From Microvelia longipes (taxonomy: Eukaryota > Arthropoda > Insecta > Hemiptera > Veliidae), in contig JACMZG010001870.1 of assembly GCA_018340805.1 (NCBI GenBank), forward strand, positions 46,876,809 to 46,940,808: 64,000 nt of DNA, given 5' to 3'. Made by a program: the position numbers and the translations under genes. Under the pieces are notes generated by a model. It saw only the letters and a program-made list of their open reading frames with translations, was not told the DNA's origin and searched no databases. This document shows positions 45,472 to 56,105 of the stretch, in pieces (the stretch's first letter is position 1; each line of letters opens with the position of its first letter).

Positions 45472-45712
45472 CGAAATCCATTGTCAATGTTATTTACAAT
45501 TAACGACGTTTCGTCAACAGGTAGTTCTCCCATCATCAGGTTCGTCTTGAGAAAGACGGTGAGTGTTATGAGTAGGGTGTCAGGATTTTTACCTGACTTG
45601 GTAGGCACTTGCCAACCAAGTCAGGCTCAGTAAAGTCGTTGATACTTATCAACGACTTTACTGAGCACTTTGAAGTTAATTATGAATTACATTGATAATG
45701 GATTACGTCCAA
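45464..45712. mobile_element. Inverted-repeat element TTGGACGAAATCCATT with hammerhead
   Basis: The ends TTGGACGAAATCCATTGTCA and TGATAATGGATTACGTCCAA are inverted. The inner hairpin has CTTGGTAGGCACTTGCCAAC and ATCAACGACTTTACTGAGCA. The left side holds a minus-strand hammerhead motif; the right-arm copy of it is missing. Confidence 0.72.
45494..45545 (-). ncRNA. Hammerhead ribozyme motif
   Basis: The reverse strand reads CTGATGA (complement of 45533-45539), a stem II with GG/CC inside GGGAGAACTACCTGTTGAC, GAAA (complement of 45509-45512) and CGTC with predicted cleavage after the C. Stem III is ACGU; stem I is AAC/GTT. The core and the favoured GUC cleavage site are intact. Confidence 0.6.
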
Positions 45713-46073
45713 CGAATTTTTACTCATAATTCACCATTGTCACAAACTTTCACGTTTAAACGTAAACTTATCTTGTGTTTGTGGGCTTATCAATAAATAG
45801 GCTCATAAAATCAAACAGGCCAGTTTGGTTATCCTCATCAGTTTTATGAGGATTTCATGTATCCTTATCAGAGGTACATGACATTATGTTGACCCATCAA
45901 TATTAACGAATGTCAAATTATGGAACATTTTAAGCAGTCCTGCAGATGTAAAGCACAGGGTTACGCTGACATCAGAACACAGCGGACCCCCATTTCACAT
46001 AAATGGTACCTGTCGGACGCCCTATCTATCTTGTATCCACCCCTTCAGTAAATCTGTATACATTTATATTTAG

Positions 46074-46217
46074 TCCCGTATTCAAAGACATCTTCCTAAC
46101 ATTTTCCTTACATTTTCCTAACATTCTCTTAACATTTTCCTAACAATTGACTTACAATCTCCTTGTTCCTTAAGGAGAATGTAAGGGAAATGTTAGGAAG
46201 ATGTTTTTGAATACGGG
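46074..46217. mobile_element. Short palindromic MITE, 144 bp
   Basis: The arms CCCGTATTCAAAGACATCTT, CCTAACATTTTCCTTACATT face AATGTAAGGGAAATGTTAGG and AAGATGTTTTTGAATACGGG. The TTTTCCTAACA block is tandemly repeated in the left arm. Confidence 0.8.
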
Positions 46218-46344
46218 CCTTAAGCTTCACGAGAAGAAGAATTTTAAATTATAACTTGAGAAATCACCAATGATCTTTAGCGAACATATTCTAGCCCAGC
46301 AAGTAGCCTGCGTTTATGGACCCTTAATGTTAACTCACTTTAAT

Positions 46345-46527
46345 AGAAGATAGTGTTCTACCTTATGAGTCCTTCTTTTGCTCAATGCACAGAATAGCCG
46401 CGACTTTACTATATTATTTCTATAGCTTTACCGAGAAACAACACGTGCCCCACTACCAGACTAAGCTACTCTCGAAACCATAAGGCAAAAACACACACAC
46501 ATACGTGTGTATATATATATATATTAT

Positions 46528-46572
<45 letters not shown>

Positions 46573-46812
46573 CACCCACTACTATTGAGGAAATTTCGCC
46601 TAAAGCCAGGTTCATTTAGAGTTAGATATCTTTCATGAGTATCTGACATCACTCAAGCTCAGAACCACCGGCTTAACGTCCCTTTCGAAGACCGGTGCGT
46701 GAATGGACTTCCATCCCTCGCATGAAAATCCTAGAGGTCCCGCCCGGGATCGAACCCAGACTGTCTGGGTACAAGGCGCACGTGCTATCTATTACACCAC
46801 CCGGACCCCCAA
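46345..46812 (-). mobile_element. tRNA-derived SINE, family 1, reverse copy
   Basis: The minus strand starts GGGTCCGGGTGGTGTAATAG, with B box GGTTCGATCC, then GAAAGGGACGTTAAGCC. A (TA)n tract lies at 46507-46570, as in the 10.8-kb copy. Its tail has AACAACACGTGCCCCACTAC on the + strand. Confidence 0.8.
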
Positions 46813-47029
46813 CTGTTTAAACAAATTGCAATAAACAATAGTTTTTGATAATGTTCGCGGACCCCCTAAAATCTACCCCCCAGTGATCAGAAGACTACTT
46901 TTTGGGTAACCCGAAGCATAGCATATGATTGAACAGTTCCTATATTAAATAGAATTTTACTAGTCCAATTCTTCAGTGTTTCTCGCAATATTAAGAACTA
47001 CTCCGGACATTCAGACCACATAGTTGTTT

Positions 47030-48170
47030 AATTACTTACTGGTTTAACTACCTAGTAGGTTTAACTACCTAGTGTTTAACTACTTACTGGTTCTACCTAC
47101 TGGCTTAACTACCTAGTAGGTTTAACTACCTACTAGTTTAACTACCTACTGGTTTAACTACCTACTGGTTTAACTACCTACTAGTTTAACTACCTAGTAG
47201 GTTTAACTACCTAGTAGTTTTAACTACCTAGTAGGTTTAACTACCTAGTGGTTTAACTAAACTTGTTTAACTACTTACTGGTTCAACTACCTACTGGCTT
47301 AACTACCTAGTAGGTTTAACTACCTACTAGTTAACTACCTACTGGTTTTACCTACTGGTTTAACTACCTACTAGTTTAACTACCTAGTAGGTTTAACTAC
47401 CTAGTGGTTTAACTACCAACTTGTTTAACTACTTACTGGTTCAACTACCTACTGGCTTAACTACCTAGTAGGTTTAACTACTAGTGGTTTAACTACCTAC
47501 TTGTTTAACTACCTACTGGTTTAACTACTAGTAGGTTTAACTACCTAGTGGTTTAACTACCAACTTGTTTAACTACTTACTGTTCAACTACCTACTGGTT
47601 AACTACCTAGTAGGTTTAAACCTACTAGTTTAACCCTACTAGTTTAACTACCTACTGGTTTAACTACCTACTAGTTTAACTACCCTAGTAGGTTTAACTA
47701 CCTAGTGTTTAACTACCAACTTGTTTAACTACTACTGGTTCAACTACCTACTGGTTTAACTACCTAGTAGGTTAACTACTACTAGTTTAACTACTACTGA
47801 TTTAACTACCTACTGGTTTAACTACTCTAGTTTAACTACCTAGTAGGTTTAACTACCTAGTGGTTTAACTACCTACTGGTTACTACCTACTAACCTTTAA
47901 CTAGTGCTATAACTACTTACTGGTTAACTACCTACTACTTGTGGTTTAACTACCTACTACCTAGGTTTAACTACTAGTGGTTTTACCTAAAACTACCTAC
48001 TGGTTTAAATACCTACTGGTTTAACTACCTACTGGTTTAGCTACCTACTAGTTTAACTACCTACTAGTTTAACTACCTACTGGTTTAAATACCTACTGGT
48101 TTAACTACATACTGGTTTAACTACATAGTGATTTAACTATCTACTGGTTTAACTTCCTAGTGGTGGTAAT
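47030..48170. repeat. 16-bp satellite array with higher-order period
   Basis: About 70 units of GGTTTAACTACCTACT and variants (CTAGTAGG, CTAGTGG, CTTACTGG). The distinctive piece ACTTGTTTAACTACTTACTG recurs at about 47261, 47419, 47563 and 47719, i.e. every 144-158 bp, showing a higher-order repeat of roughly ten monomers. It is the longest array in the window and lies in intron 14. Confidence 0.95.
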
Positions 48171-48559
48171 AAGAACTCTCATCTTTATGCACTATACATG
48201 TTATGATGAGCCAAAATTGACCAATAACATTGTTTTATAATGTATCTTGTATGTATACCAACTTCTATTAAGCAGTATTATTTGCAAACGCCTGGGATCT
48301 GAAAACTATAAATTGATTTAATTAAAAGTCATAACACTACTTCTCCTTATGAATGATAGCATGGGATTGTAAAACTGATAAATGCATGGATGCACCGTCT
48401 TTATGCCAGTCAACTTATAATATGTCAAATAGATTGTAACAAAATTTAGGTCCATTTCCTTGGATTTTATTAAACGAACGTGAGTTCTTGACAATTTGGG
48501 ATGGACCGTGCATACCTTAAACAAAACACTTTCCGATTTTAATGAAATTTAGTTAAACA

Positions 48560-48595
48560 TATACAGTGCTGTATACACACACACACACATATATA

Positions 48596-48634
<39 letters not shown>

Positions 48635-48645
48635 TATATATGTAT
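48560..48645. repeat. CA and AT microsatellite
   Basis: (AC)n followed by (TA)n. Confidence 0.93.
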
Positions 48646-48869
48646 GTATAGTTCAAATGTGGCTCCTTTGAAGCTAGTAGTAATAAGAGGGGATAGGCAA
48701 AGCCAGGGTAAAAATCAAATAAGCCACAATGTTGCTCCCTTTTCTCCAGCCCCGATTTCTTGGCCTACACCAAGTGTATTAAGAATCTCTTGAAAAGGTT
48801 GATATATTGTAGGATATCTCTCCAACTAAGAGAAGAAAGTTCCTCTTCATACAAGAGGCCTACACCAAG

Positions 48870-49563
48870 TATGCGGGTACGAAGAGAAGTATAGACCTCA
48901 CAATCTCTAAGCAGGCCTCTGAGTTAATGCCTAAAAAGTATTAAGATGTTTATTTATACTGCATTGGCTGATCAGAACACTAACTAGGTTCTGAATTCCA
49001 AAGGCAAGGCTTGCTTTGGTTAATTAGAAAATTGATATTTTTTACAATTGGCCCTGTAATGTACATTTTTGTCCCTTGGAACCTATAATTGCTGTCTAAT
49101 CTTCGTGTAAACATTTTTAAACTATTTCGCACAACAACAAACAAATATAATCTCACTCTACGCGACTTTTAAATAAATAATTTTATAAAAATTATACTAT
49201 ATGTATATATTTATACATTATACACATATATAATTCATGCCATTAAAAAACAATTTTCAAATATTATAAGTTGACTATAATAATGTCTATAATGTGTCCA
49301 ACTTTCTCACTGTCTTTCTTTAATCTTTTCTTTTAAGTTTTTCTAAACAATCTACTTCATTGATCCTTTCTTTGTATGTCCTATTAAAATCGATGCAATT
49401 AGTTTGTCTTGATTGTACGCGGCTTAATATTGTGTTCAAATAAAACATGATACAGTCAAAGTAAGCTTACTTGCTACGAATAATATTGACCAAATTCATC
49501 TCAACCAAATATGCGGGTACGAAGAGAAGTATAGACCTCACAATCTCTAAGCAGGCCTCTGAG
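48870..49563. repeat. Direct repeat pair of 54 bp flanking 590 bp
   Basis: TATGCGGGTACGAAGAGAAG with TATAGACCTCACAATCTCTA and AGCAGGCCTCTGAG is present identically at about 48869-48923 and 49510-49563. The sequence between is unique. It may be a local duplication or LTR-like flank, but no retroviral features are visible. Confidence 0.85.
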
Positions 49564-49940
49564 GATACCTTCAAACGAAATTGAGTTGATCCCCTAAACT
49601 ACCGGCGTTATGAGACCTTCTAAAGAAATTGAGTTGATCCCCTAAACTACCGGCGTTATGAGACCTTCTAAAGAAATTGAGTTGATCCCCTAAACTACCG
49701 GCGTTATGAGACCTTCTAAAGAAATTGAGTTGATCCCCTAAACCGGCGTTATGAGACCTTCTAAAGAAAATTGAGTGATCCCCTAAACTACCGCGGAGCG
49801 TTAAAGACCTTCTAAAGAATTGAGTTGATCCCCTAAACTACCGGCGTTATGAGACCTTCTAAAGAAATTGAGTTGATCCAAAACCGGCGTTATGAGACTT
49901 CTAAAGAAATTGAGTTGATCCCCCTAAACTTCCAGGGTTA
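49564..49940. repeat. 48-bp tandem array, about eight copies
   Basis: The unit TAAAGAAATTGAGTTGATCC plus CCTAAACTACCGGCGTTATG and AGACCTTC repeats every 48 bp with deletions in some units. It begins right at the end of the second direct repeat. Confidence 0.95.
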
Positions 49941-50111
49941 TTGCTGCCACTAAAAACAGGTATGACACTCTGTTTATATTATCAAAGCAAACGCCGTAGA
50001 GTCTAATTGGAAGACTTAAACGTAGATTTATCTTTGGTATGTGGACAATCAAGATAATTTGCTTTATTTGTTTCACTAACACAGCTAATTGATGTGATGC
50101 ACTTTATTTAA

Positions 50112-50775
50112 CACAATGATCCTAAATAAAGGGAATGACGCGATAAGTCCATTTGGCATAACATGGTGACACCTTTAAGCATTATAGAGAGGAATTTATC
50201 ACAAAACTTTATGATTGTTAAAAAACTTTAAAATTGTTATGACCTTTAAGAGCCTTGCTGCTTATTAGGGATAACCCCTGTGGGGAAAACCTAAGTAATA
50301 ACCTAAGTATTCAGTGGCTGAATAGGTGGCCGCTTGGAATAATACGAATGTATTTATTGTCTAAGGACAAGCGAAGTGAGTCCGAAGACTTGTTGCAGTA
50401 TAAATTTATCAACTTGCAAGTCTGAAGTAGGTATGATGACTGTAGCGAATCCGATGTGACGAGGAATACGTGTACTTGGTACAAAGTACCCTGTACCTGA
50501 TTTTTAATTTTGATTTTTACCACCTAGTGTCTTCATATTTAATTAAAATAATAAAGGATGGTTATCTAAATGTTTTATTTGCCCTGAACTGTTAATATAT
50601 GTTCAACTCTTCTTATCCTTGTAATATAACCTTGCTAAGTAAGGTATGTTTGCCTGTATTTCTCTATCTCATAAAACGTATCTATGTCTGTATGGGTAAA
50701 GATGATCGAACTTTACGTCTATAGGGTCAGTAAAGTTCCCTTATCGCGTCATTCTCTATATAAAAGATCTTTATA
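50112..50775. mobile_element. TIR element GATCTTGAATAAAGGG, third copy
   Basis: ATCCTAAATAAAGGGAATGA and CGCGTCATTCTCTATATAAAAGATC-type ends. A GCGAAGCGAG-family fragment (50300-50510) is inserted inside. The ends are more degraded than those of the other copies. Confidence 0.65.
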
Positions 50776-50885
50776 CATTCAACGCAATTCGATCTCTTCC
50801 TGCCACCATCATGGGACCAACACTTGCATTTTAACACTGATTTAATCAGACTTATTTGTGATTATAAATTTTAGGTATAGCTAAT

Positions 50886-51290
50886 TACTTAGAATAATAC
50901 TATACATAGAAGGAGCACATTTTATTCAAAATGTGTTTTATTAATAACTTTAAATTATTTAATATGAATTTTAAAAACAAAAAGCCTTCGGCCTTTTGGC
51001 CGCTTCGTCACCTCGGCGCTGTGGGCCGCTTCGCTAAAATAATATCTTGATCAAATCCCTCTTATAATTTTGGTGGTACCATCCCTAAAATAAATTATTG
51101 CTCCTTAACTCTTTTTGGCCTAAATCGAATTTGAGCCAATATTTTTTTAAATGTTGGGAATGCCCTCTTTCCAGCTCTTTTAGTCCCGAGGGACTAAAAG
51201 TAACTTTTTCTTCCTTGGGAGTAAAAGTAACTTCTTTTCCCCTTGGGAGTTAAAGTGCTTCTTTACCCCCTAAAAACTAAGAAGAAGTAA
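50886..51290. repeat. MITE end fragment and GGGAGTAAAAG repeat
   Basis: ACTTAGAATAATACTATACA and TAGAAGGAGCAC at 50886-50920 is one end of the CTTAGAATAATAC family. 50980-51290 has GGCCGCTTCG motifs and CTTGGGAGTAAAAGTAACTT, like 59790-60700. Confidence 0.6.
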
Positions 51291-51309
51291 GGTGAGCGTT
51301 AATGAAGTT

Positions 51310-51400
51310 GATCTTAATAAAAGAAGAAGTCTCTCAACAAAAATAAATTTATAAATAGCAAAGAGCATTCAGCCTAAAAAGAAACTACCCACCCCTAAAA
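51310..51400 (-). mobile_element. Hammerhead-family fragment, core deleted
   Basis: AAGAAGAAGTCTCTCAACAA and GCAAAGAGCATTCAGCCTAA resemble the outer arm of the palindromes, but the CATCATCAG part is missing. Confidence 0.45.
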
Positions 51401-51594
51401 ACTAGTTTACCGGTTAAAAAACTTTATATAAGTTTTTAAGGAACAAATAATCATTAATGCTATAGAGTTCCCTTAAACCATTATTGATTAAACCAATAGT
51501 TAAAATGCATTTTCTGCATCCAAATGACTTAGTTAATATGAAAATGAATACTATATAACTCTTTGTTGGTTTTTGTTTTGATTATTGGGGTCAG

Positions 51595-51713
51595 GTTCAA
51601 CTCAGGGGTTGAATGTGAGGAAGAAGAAGAAGGAAGCTGGAGGGAAGGGTCTGAACAGGGCCCAGGAGAAGACTAGCTCAGGCCGAAAGAGGCGCTGGGA
51701 CAGCCTCATGGAG
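51595..51713 (+). CDS. TRPC exon E15: lysine-rich C-terminal segment
   Basis: It reads STQGLNVRKKKKEAGGKGLN and RAQEKTSSGRKRRWDSLME after acceptor GGTCAG. The donor is GTACAT in phase 0. The other two frames contain stops, and the chosen frame fits E14 only if E14 ends after 40528. The RKRRWDSLME block followed by QVART in E16 is a conserved insect TRP-tail feature. A MITE (51.77-52.36 kb) begins about 55 bp after the donor. Confidence 0.87.
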
Positions 51714-51766
51714 GTACATTCATATATATTCTTATATTATTATTATCGAAGAACTTAGTATAATAC

Positions 51767-52362
51767 TATATATAGAAGGAGCACTACTGATAACACGAAA
51801 GCCGATTCACTGGTGGACTTAAGTATAATACTATATATAGAAGGAGCACTACTGATAACACGAAAGACGGTTCACTGGTGGTCTTAAGTGATGCTGCCAC
51901 CCTAACAATATACAATTTTCTAAAATGTCTAAAAAAAAGTTGGCAATTCTTCCGGTTGTTGAATTATTATGTTTTATTATTAATTAATGATTAATTATTC
52001 ATAAAATACTAATATAAATATCGGTGCATAACCATATTTAAAGCATTTTAAATTGTAGTTTAACGTATTTATTAAAATTATATAAAAAGTAGTCCTCGTC
52101 AACTAAATGTAGATTCTTGTATTCCGCCACCCTTTTGCCATCTAAGACCGGTTTTATTAAATACTCAGCAGGTGTTTTAAGTTATTATATTTGTTCTTTA
52201 CGATTTTTCTTCATTAATAGATATTTATGACACATATTTAAAATAATGTTTTGTTGTCAGGTTGGCAGCATTACTTAGGTGCACCAGTCAACCGGCTTTC
52301 GTTTTATTAGTGGAATTACATTGTGTTTACGGTCCTGTGCTCCTTCTTTATATAATATTATA
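51767..52362. mobile_element. MITE, CTTAGAATAATAC family, with end duplication
   Basis: The left end AATACTATATATAGAAGGAG is present twice (51771 and 51829), the right end at about 52340-52362 as TGTGCTCCTTCTTTATATAA. The body matches 8800-9342. The repeated end suggests one copy inserted into the end of another. It starts about 55 bp after exon E15. Confidence 0.82.
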
Positions 52363-52384
52363 TATAATTATATATTTCTTTATA

Positions 52385-52920
52385 TAAGTCGAAGAATCAG
52401 CTACCGTCGATACTTGCTGTTGTATACATAGAGATATATTACTAGAGGGGCCCTATTGGTTTTAATTTTAAAACATCGAAAAAATAACCTGACCACCTTC
52501 GACAATCAATAATCAAATAAACGGAACAAAATTATAGTGAATTATATAGTAGAGCACTGAAAATATAAATCAAAACACGAACTATGTGTAGGAAGCCAAA
52601 AAAATTGATTTCTCATAACCTAACTTCACTCTTAGAAGAGGTGTCAATGAGGTTACACAGAGCCCATGAGAGCCCCAAGATGATGTTTCAGGACGCTAAA
52701 TGTATTGAGGTAGGCTATGCCCCCTCTAGTATATATCTGTATGGTTGTATATGAATATCTCTGGACTGGTTTTGGCTTAAAGCCATCATCAGCTGGCGAG
52801 TCAGCACGTGCTGCCCCGTCTGCTGATGATGGTGTTAAGCTGGTCCAGGGATATTCATATCCGACAGCAAATATCGATGGTAGCAGATTCTTCATTTGTT
52901 TCTTCAACTTACCGTAAATA
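52385..52920. mobile_element. Hammerhead palindrome (copy 3), interrupted by MITE
   Basis: GAAGAATCAGCTACCGTCGA at the left, GTAGCAGATTCTTCATTTGT and TTCAACTTACCGTAAATA at the right. The arms are split by the hAT-like MITE at 52427-52743. The left-arm core has AAAA in place of GAAA. The right arm reads CTGATGATGGTGTTAAGC and has lost the CGAAACC segment, so neither ribozyme should work. Confidence 0.8.
52427..52743. mobile_element. hAT-like MITE, CATAGAGATATAT family (copy 2)
   Basis: 317 bp. The ends CATAGAGATATATTACTAG and CTAGTATATATCTGTATG are inverted, flanked by perfect GTTGTATA at 52419-52426 and 52744-52751 (8-bp target duplication). It is very similar to 30548-30851, including GAGGTTACACAGAGCCC. 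Confidence 0.9.
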
Positions 52921-53004
52921 TAACCTTTTTAATTATTATTTTGAATTAAATTATTATAATTATTGTTTTTTTCTCAACCTTGGCAATATTATTTACTGTC
53001 TTGC

Positions 53005-53585
53005 TTGGAGTCACCCGTGGCGTAGAGGTTAAGGTACGCGGCCAATACTCAGAATGAATGGACTTTAAACTTCCAAGTTTATTTAGTAGTCATGGGTTCA
53101 ATCCCAGCTCGGGCCTCTGGGATTTTTATGGGAAGGATACAAAATTCTGCGTACTACGTCCTTCAGAAGGGACGTAAAGCCGAACGTTACCTGTACGTTG
53201 TCAGGTACTCGTCAAAGATCCCTTACCCTAAATGAAACTGGGTATAGGCAAAATTTAGGACCCTTATAGTAGATTCATTATAATACTATAGTGTGTCTCC
53301 CTTGTAGTTTCAAGTGTATGAAGGTTTGGTTTAACAGCGAGGGCACGTGTTGTTCCTAGTTTTCACTAGACTATAAAAATCAGTTATAATATGTATGATT
53401 GCTTGAAAAAAGCATGAGAGGAACCATAGAAATTCACTGCTCTTCTGTCTAGATTAGATGAAATATACCTACACTTGAAATTAAAAGGAGTAGAACACTA
53501 TCTTAGGGAGCTGGCAAAAAGGGCCCAGCAACGTGGCCTACTTGCCTGGTAGTTACTACCACTCCCCCCATACTACTACTACTGT
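53005..53585 (+). mobile_element. tRNA-derived SINE, family 1
   Basis: Head GAGTCACCCGTGGCGTAGAG then a B box GGGTTCAATCCCAGC. The body has GAAGGGACGTAAAGCCG and AGATCCCTTACCC, the tail GGCCCAGCAACGTGGCC and a short TAC run. The A and B boxes are farther apart than in the 10.8-kb copy. Confidence 0.75.
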
Positions 53586-53825
53586 CTTGCTTCGCCCGAC
53601 AATAAAAATATAATTGCCGAAATTAAGAAAAAACTCGGTTTAGCGTGGTAGCATAACATACTATTATTTAATTATTAGTTTAACTTTACTTTTCTAGTCC
53701 GTGAGAACTACGCTTTTGAATTTTTTAAAATCAAAGAATACATAATTAAAAAATACATGATTAATAGATTTATTCCGGCGAATATGATAAAATCAAAACA
53801 GTAGAATTGGATTTTTCAATTTCGC

Positions 53826-53960
53826 GTCTTAGAATGTCTAATAAAGACATACAACCAGATTTTTTATGTCTAAAAAGACATACAACCAGATTTTTTATGT
53901 CTAATAAAGACATACAACCAGATTTTTTTAATGTCTATTAAAGACATACAACCATTACAC
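53826..53960. repeat. 33-36 bp tandem array, four copies
   Basis: AATGTCTAATAAAGACATAC plus AACCAGATTTTTT, repeated with small length changes. Each unit contains the palindrome TGTCTAATAAAGACA. Confidence 0.92.
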
Positions 53961-55553
53961 CAATACCTGATGTAATGGAATAAGCCAAGTAATTTTCTGT
54001 ATTTATTTAATAATTTCGTAATGGATTTTTTCTATCACTGGAAATCTGTAACGGAAATTAAGTAAAATTTGGTAGTCTAGGAAATAATAGAGTATATATT
54101 TATCGTACTGGATTAACCAAGTTAAAAAAACTGAAACCCATAACATCCAGGAACGTAATGGATTTTTTCTAGTATAATATTGCATGTTCGGAGATACAGG
54201 AAGCAAAAGAAATATTCCACTTCAAAATTCCTTTTCTGAATTTTTCCAGTAAACATAAGTGTTTGAAATAGAAAAATAGCAGTTCACGTTTAATGTAATA
54301 GAGAACGTTCTGGGTACGGGGTATTTCGGAGCTTATTCTCGCCCTTCGAAACTCGCTTCTCTCGTTCTTGGAAAACAAAGGAAATGACAACTGTCTAATG
54401 CCCTCTAAAGGTACTACAGTTACACTATTATAGAGTATAGAGCTATAATAGAACAATATAGTGCTGTCGCTATATTATAGCCTAGTACAAAATTATAGTT
54501 AAATGAAATAATCAAGGAATTTACTCGAACAATATACTGGTACAATAACTATGATACAAGAAAAATACCATTATATGACTATCTAGTCATATAATGGTAT
54601 AAATCTTTATGCCGTTATATACACGTGTGTAAAAGTTCCGTATACCAGATTATTTCCTACTCATACCAGATTTATTGTAACCGGAAAAATCCATTACGGA
54701 AAATTAGGTAAGCGAAATTGAATTATTCTGTTCTTCCCCCCAACGCAGATTTTAAAAACTTTCCTTGAAAAAATAATATAATTACGATTTATTTTCCCAT
54801 ATTTTTTTCTCAGTTTAGTGATAAAATCGACCACTGGGAGTTAAAATACCTGATTATTATTTTTGTAATCGTCTGGCATATGTGGTAATCAGTTTACTAA
54901 ACTATGTTTTCTCAACTGTAACTTTAAAATGTTACACTGGATCATACCATTATATGGATCATTTCTTAAACTGTCATTTCCTGGACAATTTAATACCAAT
55001 AATACTCAATTCCGGTAATTTATCCTAGACCTTATGCATGCTGAACGATAGCTCGAAAAAAAATCACTGGATTTCAATTACATATTAGTTTCAAATTGTT
55101 CGGGATATGACACAGTTACCGAAATAATTGTATGCTCCAGCTTGATTTTAATTATATTGGTATCAAATTGTTTGGGAATTGTATGCTTCAGTTTAAATTT
55201 TTAAAGTTACCGTACAAAAACACATTTTGGTAATCAGATTATCATACATATAATCGGGTATTTGAACTTCCAGTGGTCAGCTTAGTGGGGGTGATACCAA
55301 TTTTAATGTGAAAGCTCCACACAAAACTGTGTTAATCTGGGTATTAATTCAGGTGTTTGAAATGTACCAACCTGTACATTTCCTTAATAAAGGAAAATAT
55401 ATTAGGTTCATTAAGCTCGTTTGGCAACACTGATGTTGATTCCTAAAATTCTAATTTCTAAATTCTAATTCCTAATTAGAATTAGCCTTTATTTACGACG
55501 ACTAAAGTAACAATGACTTATATTATATTTAGTATTAGTCTCCATTCTATAAA
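53961..55553. other. Intron 15, hairpin-rich AT stretch
   Basis: No coding. Short hairpins include CCATTATATGACTATCTAGT and its inverse around 54573-54602. The words GTAATGGATTTTTTCT and AAAAATCCATTACGG recur in opposite orientation at 54020, 54160 and 54685, hinting at a degraded fold-back element. Confidence 0.45.
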
Positions 55554-55693
55554 CGATTGTAATTGATAGACACTGGATGGTACGAATTAATTCGTCCCAT
55601 CCTATAATTCGCCTGGGAGCAGGCGAAATATAGTCATTTAGAGAAGTGGTAGTTTAAATAATTCGTCCCATCCAGTGTCTATCAATTACAATA
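55554..55693. mobile_element. Palindromic MITE, 140 bp
   Basis: The arms TTGTAATTGATAGACACTGG, ATGGTACGAATTAATT face AATAATTCGTCCCATCCAGT and GTCTATCAATTACAAT. The centre holds CGCCTGGGAGCAGGCG. It ends 70 bp before exon E16. Confidence 0.8.
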
Positions 55694-55763
55694 GTAACGA
55701 TGACTATATTAAGTTCTTTTTATTTTTTTATAATAACATGTTTTTTTGTTTTTTCTTTATCAG

Positions 55764-56105
55764 CAAGTCGCTCGGACTGGTCGTGTGGGTCGCCTGATTT
55801 CAGCGAGTCGTTCAGAAGACTCGGTTTGTAATGGATCCGACACTGAAAGTAACACGTCTACGGATAGAGCAGCTGCCGAACTCAAAAAGAAACGAGACGC
55901 ATTTCAACGATCTAGATACAAAGGAGTTAACGGCGGAGAAAGTAGTAGCGTTGAAGTTGATACGCGTGGCTTGCTGAAAAGGGCAAGTAGCGTACCAACC
56001 CCTCGTCCACCCTCTCCACCACCTCCTAATGGTTCTTTATTGCCATCGTTACCACCAGGAATTCAACCTGTATCAGGACATAATGTACCCTCATCGTGGC
56101 TATAG
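55764..56105 (+). CDS. TRPC exon E16: proline-rich tail and stop
   Basis: 113 codons plus TAG. It starts QVARTGRVGRLISASRSEDS, has a Ser/Thr/Asp-rich stretch (CNGSDTESNTSTD), a basic coil AELKKKRDAFQRSRYKG and a proline-rich run (PTPRPPSPPPPNGSLLPSLP). It ends HNVPSSWL. The last four residues SSWL fit a class I PDZ ligand (S-x-hydrophobic); Drosophila TRP is held by the PDZ scaffold INAD through its C-terminus, so similar anchoring is a reasonable inference. The acceptor is TATCAG. Confidence 0.94.
   Translation, partial: QVARTGRVGRLISASRSEDSVCNGSDTESNTSTDRAAAELKKKRDAFQRSRYKGVNGGESSSVEVDTRGLLKRASSVPTPRPPSPPPPNGSLLPSLPPGIQPVSGHNVPSSWL

Noticed and set aside
45775..45880. Hammerhead-like CTGATGAGGATAACC on the minus strand
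   Set aside because: No GAAA and no NUH site follow at the required place.
48869..49563. LTR retrotransposon with 54-bp terminal repeats
   Set aside because: The repeats are too short, there are no TG...CA ends, primer-binding site or coding frames between them.
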